This document shows positions 13,901 through 25,900 of a stretch of DNA of 64,000 nucleotides, in pieces. The notes under the pieces are model-generated. The model was not told the origin of the DNA and ran no database searches. It was given only the letters and a program-made list of their open reading frames with translations. Position numbers and translations under genes: made by a program. The stretch is from Limnoperna fortunei (taxonomy: Eukaryota; Mollusca; Bivalvia; Mytilida; Modiolidae), in NCBI GenBank assembly GCA_944474755.1, contig OX104114.1, forward strand, positions 48,611,070-48,675,069. The letters run 5' to 3'. Within the stretch, counting starts at the first letter, position 1; each line of letters starts with the position of its first letter.

Positions 13901-16900
13901 TGTGTAAGTTTCAACAAATTCAATTCAGTGGTGTAGGAGGAGTTGCAAATAAAAGATGGGTATCCCCTTATGTCCATGACAAAGTCCATGCTTTTCTATG
14001 GGAAACCCCAAATATCATTCCGATCAAAATATTAAATATCTCCTGCACAATGGCATGATGTGACATGGATTTTGTGTAAGTTTCATCAAATTCCATTTAG
14101 TGGTGTTGGAGGAGTCGCACAAAAGAAATGGGTATCCCCTTATGTCAATGACAGTCTGAGTCCATGTTTTTCTATGGGAAACCCCAAATATCATTCCGAT
14201 CAAAATAATAAATATCTCCTGCACAATGGCTCTATGTGACAAGGATTCTGTGCAAGTTTCATTAAATTCCATTCAGTGGTGTAGGAGGAGTTGCACATAA
14301 CAGATAGGGACCCCTTAGGTCAATGACAAAGTCCATGTTTTTCTATGGGAAACCCCAAATATCATTCCTATCAAAATGTTAAATATCTCCTGCACAATGG
14401 CATTATGTGATAAAGATTCTGTGTAAGTTCCATTCAGTGGTGTAGGAGGAGTTGCAAATAAGAGAAAGTGTAACGGACGGACACCATGAACACTATATAC
14501 CCCCCGCTTTTCAAGCGGGGGGTATAATAAGCAATTAGAAGTACAGTAATTGGTCACACATGTTCATTTTTCACTACACATTATTAACTTCAACTAAAAT
14601 GTTGAAGCCATTTTGCTTTGATCTGTGTATTTATATAGTTGTTTATCCTATTCTTTTCTTTGGTATACATATTTGTAACTGTTAAAGCAGCACAAAAAGA
14701 ACTGTCAAGAGTGATGTGTTTTTACTAAAATGTTTTCTAGATTTTGATGGACTTTTAAAATTTTTTACAATTTTTATTAATGGTATTAAATAACTAATAA
14801 GTAATAAAGTAATAATCAAGTTTTACATAAAAATATGAATAAAATTATAAACAATATTTTCATATTATGACAGCGTATGTGACCAAGGCTACTTATTAAT
14901 TGTGACTTTTTTTCCTGTAACTTTTTTTCTTGTGACTCTTTTTCCTGTGACTTTTTTTCCTATCAAAACTGTGACTTTTTTCCTGTGACTTTCTTTCGGT
15001 TTACCGTAGATATTATGCAAATGTATCAGGATATGATTGTTCAATAGACTAAACAAGTGTGGACACAGAAAAACGTCTCGCCTGCATTCCGCATCAGTAA
15101 CGAAAACAAATTTGTCATAAGCATTACGTAAATAGCATTAAATATCAGCAGCAGCCTGTATACAAAATATTGTCACCATACCCTGCATAGTAACAGGGGA
15201 AAACTTTAACGTAGTCGCTGGACCGTGAAATTGAGGTCAAGGTCAGGTGGCACCTACCAGACAGTCATGTACTAGTCATCAGCAACCTTTACACCAAATA
15301 TTGTCATCCTACCATGCGTAGTTACAGAGGAACTGTCGTAACCCAAAAACTTTAACGTAGTCGCTGACCGTGAAATTGAGGTCAAGGTCAGGTGACACCT
15401 ACCAGACAGTCATGTACTAGTCATCAGCAACCTATACACCAAATATTTTCATCCTACCATACGTAGTTACCGAGGAACTGTCGTAACCCAAAAAACTTTA
15501 ACGTAGTCGCTGGACCGTGAAATTGAGGTCAAGGTCAGGTGACAGGTGACTGACTGGCAAGTACTCATCATAAGCTACCTCTGGACCAAATTTGATGGAC
15601 CTAGGGCTTGGGCTTACAAAGATATGAAGCAAGATGTCAAGTGTTTATGCCGCCGCTGCCGCCGCCGGATTCCCATACATATGTCTCGCCTCCAGCGACT
15701 TTCGTCGCAGGCGAGACAAAAACTATAAGTTGAAAACTTAAGGAGGAGTTACATAGAATAGATGTAGAACCAGATACACATCAGTCTGTATTCATTCACA
15801 CTGGAACATGTCTTCTGTTGAGAAGTTATTTTGATTTAGTGGTTTGATATTTGTCGAAACGCTCATATGTAACTTGTCTTATGCCCTTATATATATATAT
15901 ATATATATATATTTATTTCATCAGTAAAATTGTGTTTGTTTTAATTGGATAATACAAGGTCAGCTGGTATTAATTAATTTGCAGTAATTTGACGTGAGGG
16001 CATTATCACGCCGTGATAACGCCCGTGGGCGTTATCACGTCGTGGTAATGCCCTCTCAAGTAACAATCAACATAAAACTGTTTATTTCTAATTTATAAAA
16101 AAATATATTTACATGTACAACCCAAATGAGGAAAAAAAAATGTCATAAAGTTTAGAAAACTAAATGTGTATTGCCTAAAAATGACAAACAATGATATATC
16201 ATGAGGCCAAACATTAAATCATACAGCAAGCCGCTACAAACACATAATACAGTCTTAAACACGTGGTTTCTTAATTCTTCAATAAAATAAATATAATAGT
16301 TGCTTATATAGCTGGCATTGTCATGATACTTGACAGCACTCGGGACAGTGGTATTGCCTTAAACATCGATAATACCCTCGCCTTTGGCTCGGGCATTATC
16401 AATGTTTCAGGCAATACCACTGTCCCTTGTGCAGTCAAGATATCATGACAATGCCCTCTATATAAGCAACTATTGTATAAATATTTACCAATCAGGTATG
16501 GAACAATGTCATAAAAAGCAAAAACCAACATAGATGAACATTTTATTCAAATTACATTTATAGAATCTACTGTTTTTATTTGTTCATGACAAGCCAAGAA
16601 ACTTTTAATGTTCATGATATTTTAATATCTTAAATTTAGAGAAATACATTTATACATATTTACCAATCAGGTATGGAACAATGTGCATAAAAAGTAAAAA
16701 CCAACATAGATGAACATTTTATTCAAATTACATTTATAGAATCTACTGTTTTTATTTGTTCATGACAAGTCAAGAAACTTTCAATGTTCATGATATTTTT
16801 AATATCTTAAATTTAGAGAAATATATTTATTGCACCTGATTTACATTGAATAAAGCCAGATTTAAGAGGGCATAGGTCAATATGCATTTAATAACATGCA

Positions 16901-19900
16901 TATGTGTATTAGGTATATTCAATTAATGCACAATTTAAAGTTAAACATTAGTTCATGTTTCTTGATTTTCATAATGTACTATTCTGAATATTGCATAGTG
17001 AAAACTTGTATATATGTGTTATTCTAAAACTTATAACAAAAGAGGTTTAAGAGTCTCTGTCTGGAATATAAATGGATATATGTGTAAAGGTGTCAACAAG
17101 TTTAATGAAAATGAGTTTATTAATTGTGTTTTAAAAGAAGACATATTTTGTTTACAAGAAACTCACTGTTCTTTAAATGATTGTTTAATATTGCCAGGTT
17201 TTTCAAATCCAATCCATTTAATAAGACCAAAGTTTAAAAAATCTGGAAAAAATTCTGGTGGTCTATCTGTTTATGTGAAAGATACCATTCGTCCAGGCAT
17301 AAAATTTTTACCACATCCATCCAATGATTATATTTGGTTACAATTACAAAAAGATTTTTTTGGACTTGACTGTCATATATTTCTCTGTTTCATATATTAT
17401 CCACCAGAAAACTCTTCATATTGTAAACGTATAAATTATGATATTCTAGAGCTTGTTGAAAAAGACATGATAGAGTATATGAAAAAAGGGAAGATAATTT
17501 TAGCAGGTGATTTGAATGCCAGGGTGGCTGATACATTAGATTTTATTGAAAATGATTCAGATGATTTTTTGCCTTTATATGAATCTTATAAATTTGATAG
17601 TTCTCTATTAAGAAGAAAGAGTTATGATAAAGTTCTGTGTACAAGGGGGAGACAACTCTTATCACTTTGCATCTCCTCTGGTCTGAGAATTTTAAACGGT
17701 AGACTAATTGGTGATGTCTTGGGTAGTTTTACCTCTTACCAACCGTTAGGAAGCAGCGTAGTTGACTATATGTTAGCATCTGAGGATTTAATTTCTCTTT
17801 TTGGCTATTTTAGAGTTCATGAATATCTTGCTGATCTCTCAGATCACTGTCAAATATCATGTATGATTAAATGCAATTATAACATTCTTAATAACTTAAA
17901 TAGTGAAATTAAGTTAATGCCAGATAAATATATTTGGAGTGAAGACTCTGCAAATAAATTTTTGGAAGCTTTAAATTCAAATAGTATTAATAATATGATT
18001 ACTGCATTTAAAAATAGCATAAACATGTCAGACGATATTGAAAAAGTTACATCTGATTTCAATGATATCATTCTCAAATTAGCTGATATGTCTCTAAAAA
18101 CCAAACCCAATAGGATAAAGAGACATGGTAGAAAACCAAAGAATAAGCCTTGGTTTGATGGTAATTTACAACAAATGAAAACAGAGCTGTCCTATAAAAG
18201 TAAAAAACTTAAAACATGTACAGATCCAGTTGTAAGAGGAGGGTTCTTTAAATTACTGAAAAAATATAGAAAATGTAGAAAAAAATCTAAAAAAGATTTT
18301 AGAAAGAATTTAATTGAGAAGTTGGATAATTTATATATAAAAATCCAAAAGAATATTGGCAATTAGTTGATAAAATTAAAAATGAACACAGACAAGCCCC
18401 TCCAGAAACTAATGTTCATATTTCAGATTGGGAGTCTCATTTTAAACAACTAAATGATGTTAGTAATAAGAATGATATATCTGTAAATACAAATAATGAT
18501 TTATCAGAGAGGCTATGTACAATGGAACAGGAAACTATTTTTAATGAGTTAGATTATAAAATAACAGAAAAAGAAATATCTGAGGCAATAAAATCCTTAA
18601 AAAATGGGAAAGCTAGTGGGTTCAGTAAAATACTGAATGAAATGTTAAAACATGGACAAACAATATTAACGCCTATTTTGGAAATTTTATTCAATAAAAT
18701 TTTAATTAACAGATATTATCCTAACTTGTGGTCATTAAGTTATATAGTACCTCTCCATAAGAAAGGATCAATATATGAAGTGACAAACTACAGAGGTATA
18801 ACTATTAGTGACAATGTTAGCAAATTATTTAATAAAATTTTAAATAATAGATTGGTTAAATTCTTTAAGAAGTCAAACAGTATATGTAAAGAACAAATTG
18901 GGTTTACTGCTGGTTGCAGAACAACAGATCATATGTTTGTTTTAAATACTTTAATAAATAAATATGTGAAAAATGGATCAAAGAAACTTTATGCATGTTT
19001 TGTAGATTTCAAAAAAACATTTGACTCTGTACCACATATTGGATTATTCTACAAACTGAAGTCTATTGGAGTAGGATGCAAATTTTATAGTATAATTAAA
19101 TCTATGTATAGCAAAATCCAGCTTTGTGTAAAAATTGATAATTTTAGATCAGATTTTTTCTCATCAAATATAGGTGTAAGACAGGGTGATAACCTAAGCC
19201 CTAGTCTGTTTAATTTATACCTCAGTGATTTACCATCATATTTTGACACTAAATGTGATGCCGTGTCCTTAAATGGTGAAAAAATTAATTGTCTGCTTTA
19301 TGCAGACAACTTAGTTCTATTGTCAGAAACTGAGAGAGGTCTTCAATACTGCCTTGATAAACTATCTTTTTACTCTGATAAATGGCAGTTAACTGTTAAT
19401 ACAAACAAAACAAAGGTTTTAATATTTAATAAGGCTGGTCGTTCAATTACAAAAAACTTTAGATTAAATAATAAAATTGTAGAATCTGTTCAGAAATATA
19501 TATACCTGGGCATTTGTTTTTCAGCCTCTGGTACATTTTCTTATGCAAAAAATGAACTATATCAAAAAGGCCTTAAAGCTTCTTTTAAGCTTACCAAAGC
19601 ATTCAACTCATCTAAACCAAATGCATCTACACTTATTCATATTTTTAATCATACAGTAAGACCCGTTTTATTATACGGGTCTGAAATATGGGGAAGTTTC
19701 AACACCTCTAAATTTATACAAAATCCTGAGAAATACATTACTATGGAATTAGATAAGTTAGTTCTTGAAAAAGTACAAACAAAATTTTGTAAATTTATTT
19801 TGGGAGTTAGTAAAAAAACCAGTAATTCCGGAGTAAGATCAGAACTCGGATGTTTATCAATTCTTTATTATGTACTAACAAATATGTTCAAATATTGGAC

Positions 19901-22900
19901 TTGACTCCAAGAAGATGAATCGGATAAAAATGTTATTCTCAAGGCAGCTCTTAATGAATCTTGGTCTATGCATGAAAATAATAAAGAATCATGGATAAGT
20001 TGTATTTATCATTTACTTAAATTTTTAAATGCCAGTCATTTATTTAAGAAAAAGGTAGAATTTAAAAGTAAATCAGTGTTTAATATTTTAAAATATAAAA
20101 TACACTCTAAATTTATGGAACTATGGACTGATAAACAAACAAATGAGGAAGGTAAACTAAGAACATACAAAAAATTTAAATCCCATCTCCAACTTGAACC
20201 ATATCTAAAGTATGGTAATCAAAACCAGAGAAGATTGATGAGTAAATTTAGACTTAGTGCTCATAATCTCAAAATAGAAACAGGACGTTACACTAAAGTT
20301 GAATGTAACAATAGAATTTGTGATCTTTGTAAAAATAATATTGAAGATGAGATTCATTTTCTCATAGAGTGTAATGCTCTTAACTGTATAAGAACACACT
20401 TTTTATCTTTTTTTGAGAATAAAGAACTTTAGCAAATTATCGTCTACAAATAAATTTATTTGGCTGTTAAGCAATGAAGATAGAGAAATCATCATAAAAT
20501 TATTCCAAATGCTGGAAGAACTATTCTTGAAAAGAGATTCCTTACTTTGTGTTAATCAAGTGTCTTCATAAAGTATATATATTGTATAATTTATAATAGT
20601 ATATTAAATATTCTTATAAGTTCCAAAGATAAGAGCTGCACCCCCCAACACCTCATCCAGACAGAGACTAAAATTAATTTGTTTTTATCATAAAACTATT
20701 TTTTATATGTTATTGTTACTAAAACTAATTAGAATAATCACATGTTTTGATATTTTGATTTTTATGCATTTTGTTTTGTTATGAATAATTGTTCTGCCTC
20801 TCTGGGGGCTCCATAATTGGATTAAATAAAAATTTTGTATTTTTTGTATTTGTATTTTGTCAATAAAAAAAATGATGCTACTTGAAATGAAGAGCAGATA
20901 AATAGTGACCATTAATACTAAAATATGGTTCCAATAGGTTGTGGTTTCAAAGGCAATTGTTTAAAGTTTCAATTTGTTAAAACATTTTCAATTACCGTAT
21001 GCCAATTGTACATTTTTCAGACAAACCATACATAAACTTTCATAGCAACATTGATGGGAGCATTGTAAGATACCCTCACAGATTTCCATATTTTTCAGAC
21101 TATATGTTATATTGTTAAGATAATATGTGTCATACTACTGAATGTCTGAAGCATCTGACAAAACATTTAAAACGAACCACTAAAGGACAAAGTCTCTAAG
21201 CTTTCATGATCCATGATAGGCATGTGGGAAGAGGAGAATCCACATGATCTGTAGTGTAAATAATTTATATAAAAGATATTTGTATATTGGACCTCAGTGT
21301 ACAGGGTCCAAGTGAAGGTGAGACATTTGTTTAAGTTTAGTAAATCAGGGACTAGTGTTTTTTTTTAATTTAAACTATTGTTAAACACCACCCTTGTCAC
21401 TGGCAACAGTGGGCCCAGTTCTAGTGTGGTGTCATTTCCACAGTTAAGCACCTATACACATTCTGTTAGTCTTTGTACAATAAACCCGAGTTTCTCTAAC
21501 ACAAAATTTCTCAAAAACACAAACTTGTGTGAAGCTCCATATGGTGAGAAATTTGTATAAATCCATACCAATAACTCAGGGTTCCCACAATTTTCATTTA
21601 AATTTCAAGGACCTTTTGAGCAACATTGTCAATATCAATAACTACAATGAAATATTATTGGGCAATAACTACAATGAAATATTATTGGGCAAGTCCACAA
21701 GACAGATAATAATAGATGTATCATGATTCAAAGCCGAATTAACTTGCACTTATAAAAGTAACAATGAGAACTTAGTAAAATATATCGTAAGCATGCAATC
21801 TGTAAAAAATTTACCAGTTTTTTGGGACTTTTATGAAATTCCTAGACTGAGTGGGAAAAGGAAAAACAAAATTCCTGGTCTTTTCCCATTTTCGAGGTCA
21901 TTTGGAACCATATAACTTGAACTTATAAAGGCGATAATTGTCATCAGTGTGAAACAATTAACTTCCAATATGAAGAATGTGAAAAATGTAAGACATACAT
22001 ATACCTACTGGAATGGCGAACTTAGAGAATTGTTCAAACAAGCAAGTGTAGCTGAAAAACGGTACTTGAAATTCAAAGGTGACAAACGAAGAAAAGATGC
22101 ATTGAAATTGGTGTTAACCAGCACCAGGAAAACATTCAACAAAGGACTACATCAAGAGGAGTGTAAATTTAAGAAGGAACATAAAGAGAAAATTCAGACA
22201 TTAAACACAAACATTCCAAAGAAATTTTGGAACAAAATTCGAAAACTTGGACCGGGTAGAAAAATTCAGTCATAAACTGCGTAAATACTGCAGATTGGAC
22301 TTTTTCGAATGATCCTAATGTAATAAAAAGAAAGGAGGATAGAAGAATATTCATTACTTTTCTCTGGAAACACTGAAGAGATAAATGAGGATTTTATTGC
22401 TAGACTCGAATCACTTAACAGACGATGGGAGGAAGAATATGAACACTTACAGGAAATGTAGAGAATGACGAACATTAAATTGAAGGAGACCTAAACAATT
22501 CGATAACACTAGATGAAACGAAAAGCGCAATCCGAAATACTAAGAACGGAAAAGCCGTGGGATAAGATAACATTCCGAATGAAATTTTGAAAAATGTGAA
22601 TCCATTGGCTGTTCCTCATCGACTCTTTAATGCGTGTTTCACAAGAGGCAGAGTGCCAGAATACAGGTGCAAAAGTATAATCCACCCTCTACTCAAGAAG
22701 GGAAAAGATTACAGAGACTCTTTAGGATATCATTGTATGAGTCTCATCTCCACCATTGCTAAAACTACAGCTCTATTCTGAACACTCGTTTAATGGATTA
22801 CTTAGAAGCTAAATTATTTATCGTTTAAGAAAGGTAATTAACATAATTAGCAAGTATACAAACAGGATGTTTATTGCAATTATGAGATCATCTGACGCTG

Positions 22901-25900
22901 ACTTTGAAATATGAACATTTTCAAAGGCTTACCATATTAAAGAAATGATTAAAAATTAAAAATGATATTATAGGGAAATTATTTTAGATCAAAGTATCTA
23001 TGTCTGCAATAGGCACTCAATTGTTAATTTTGTAAAAAAATATTGTTATAATTTCTCCATTGTGAATTTCTCGAACCAATTAGAATTTAGGTAAACGGAA
23101 AGAAAGTCACAGGAAATAAAGTCACAGTTTTGATAGAAAAAAAGTCACAGGAAAAAAAGTCACAATTAATAAGTTGTCTTGGTCCCATAATATGAACTTA
23201 TTTTTATGTTTATTATAATTATAATCATATTTTTATGCAAAACTTGTTTATTACTTTAAAGTTTTTTAATACCATTAATAAAAATTGTATTTCAGGCCCA
23301 TTAAAATCTAGAAAATATTTTAGTAATAACAAATTACTGTAGACAGTTCTTTTTGTGCTCCTGTAACAGTTAAAAATATGTATACCAAAGAAAAGTATAG
23401 GATAAAAAACTATAGAAATATTTTTTAAATATACATAGATCCAAGCCTAAAATATGGCTTAAAAATTTTAGTGATATATTTATTAAAGAAAGTCAAAGGA
23501 AAAAAAGTCACAAGAAAAAAAGTCACAATTAATAAGTTGTCTTGGTCCCATAATATGAACATATTTTTATGTTTATTTTTATGTTTATTATAATTATAAT
23601 CATATTTTTATGCAAAACTTGTTTATTACTTATTAGTTATTTAATACCATTAATAAAAATTGTATTTCAAGCCCAACAAAATCTAGAAAACATTTTAGTA
23701 ATAACAAATTACTGTAGACAGTTCTTTTTGTGCTCCTGTAACAGTTAAAAATATGTATACCAAAGAAAAGTATAGGATAAACATTTATAGAAATATTTTT
23801 TAAATATACATAGATCCAAGCCTAGAATATGGCTTCAAAATTTTAGTGATTTATTTATTAAATAATGTGTAGTGAAAAATGAACATGTGTGACCAATTAC
23901 CGCACTACTAATTGCTTATTTATTTCTTTGTTTTTATATGATAAAATTTTGCTAATTTGTTATGATATATATTTTAAAATTAAATGTCTTTAAGGTACCG
24001 TCTTTAAATATCCACTTCACTTTTATACACAACAACATAAATCTTGCAAAAAACCTAAAAATAAACACAGTCAATACCAATACAACTTATTATTTGTGAC
24101 TTTTTTTCTTGTGACTTTTTATCCTGTGACTTTTTATCCGCGACTTTTTTTTCTGTGACTTTTTTTCCTGTGACTTTCTTGTCTACAACCGATGGTGTTT
24201 AATTACTTCCTGCAAGGTATATAAAGTGTCAAAGCGCAGGATGTATATAAGATTACAAATACCTTTAGATGCCAGGTAACAGGAAATGTACAACTGACAC
24301 GATGACACAAATACATACACATATAATTTTTGAAACTGTTTTATTGAACTGGTTTATTCATGCACATACAAAATTGTACAAGTAATAATAATAATACATG
24401 TAAGAAATGTAGTGAAATATTTATGCGCAAAAACAAAGAATTTAAAAATATTGCACCTAATGACTATTACCAGTACCATTTAATTACATGTCTCTGCTGG
24501 TACTTCACAAATATTATGTATACAAATCTTTCGTTCAATAACTTGCATAATATGAGTACACAATACACGTTGAAAATTATAATACGAATAATTTTCAATT
24601 TAATTCTTTTTATGGACAAGATTCCAACTAATATTCGAGGATGAAATTCAAAATGAGTTTACCTAAATGAAGATCTCAAATGTAGTGAATTTTTTATTTG
24701 CAAAAACACAGATTTTTTTAACGGGGCCTCGGTGGCCGAGTGGTCAAGGTAGTTCGTTTACTATTGATCACGTGGTCTGTCAACACTGAGATTGCGGGTT
24801 CGATTCTCACTGCAGGCAGGGTGTACTCGACTCCAATCTTAATTGACAAGGATTGCCAGTTTTCCTACCGCAGGTCGGGGGTTCTCTCCGGGTACTCCGG
24901 CTTCCTCCCCCAATAAAAACTGGACGCCATGAAATAGCTGAAAAATTGCTGAAAGTGGCGTTAAAACACCATTCAAACAAACAAACAGATTTTTTTAAAT
25001 ATAGCACCTAATGATTGTTACTGGTACTTCTTAATAGTCAGCTTCGCAAATATTTTGTATAAAATACATTCGTTCAATAACTCGCATAATATGATTACAA
25101 AATACACATTGAAAAATAGTTTTCAATATAATTCATTTTTATGGACACAATTCCTACAAATGTTTGATGATAAATTTTCAAAACAAGTTTACCTATTATG
25201 AAGATCTCTAGAACATAAAAGCACCTTACCATTAAACTATTCTAAAAGCAACATTCTACAAAATGATCTTCACATACTAAGTTGCTTTTGTTGTGGACAT
25301 AGTATAAAGCAGAAATCTTTAAATTGGTGAGCCACTTGTTACATAAATTGGGTTTTTTCCTTGGATAAGGAATACAAAACACACTCTTGCCAAAACCTCC
25401 TTTTACCTTCTACTTTGCACGTCATGACAATTAAGATTGACCATTTCACGTTTTCAATTTTTCGTGAAGTTTCCCTTTAATGACCACCTTCAAGAGGAGC
25501 ACAACCATATTTGGAGTACCAACATTCGAAACATGCCAAAACTAAGAACTTACAAAAACTTTAAAACCAGTTTTGAAAAGATGTATGACAAGAAATCTAC
25601 TCTCATGTACATCCAGGATGCGTAATGGTACTTTTCCACTAGGATTTAAAAAAGGACACCTAAGAAATATCCCCACAGAAAGCAGACTTCGTTAGATATG
25701 TGTTGTACAAACTCCATCGAGGACGAATTACATTTCCTTATGCAATGTCCAAAGTATGCTGTTAGACGAGACACACTTTTAGATGACATCCGAAACCATC
25801 ACCACAACATCAATGGTCTTTCCGCAAATGATAAAATCTATTTACTGCTTTCCAACCATAAATTCTCCCAACTAGTTGCCAATTACATCAATGATGACTA

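Larger units (their letters stand above)
16930..20875 (+). mobile_element. non-LTR retrotransposon, nearly complete, dead
   Basis: An antisense LINE in intron 4 of about 3.9 kb: endonuclease (17014-18366), reverse transcriptase (about 18370-19900), a C-terminal Cys/His segment (19905-20571) and a 3' tail ending in TTTTGTATTTGTATTTTGTC and CAATAAAAA. Four lesions are visible: a frameshift at about 18335-18350, Asp to Asn in the YADD box at 19308, a TGA at 19902-19904 and a frameshift at about 20430. I see no separate ORF1. The clade is uncertain. It has the same domain set as other LINE fragments here. Confidence 0.92.

Noticed and set aside
14024..14557. Minus-strand ORFs with repeated CTESLSH phrases
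   Set aside because: They are translations of the ~173-bp monomers of the nested TIR element.
16304..16531. 75-codon ORF
   Set aside because: It reads across an 180-bp palindrome; each half encodes the reverse complement of the other.
24722..24810. A functional tRNA gene (Ser/Leu type)
   Set aside because: A and B boxes are present, but the stretch is the head of a 263-bp SINE with a central domain, CAAA tail and target duplication.
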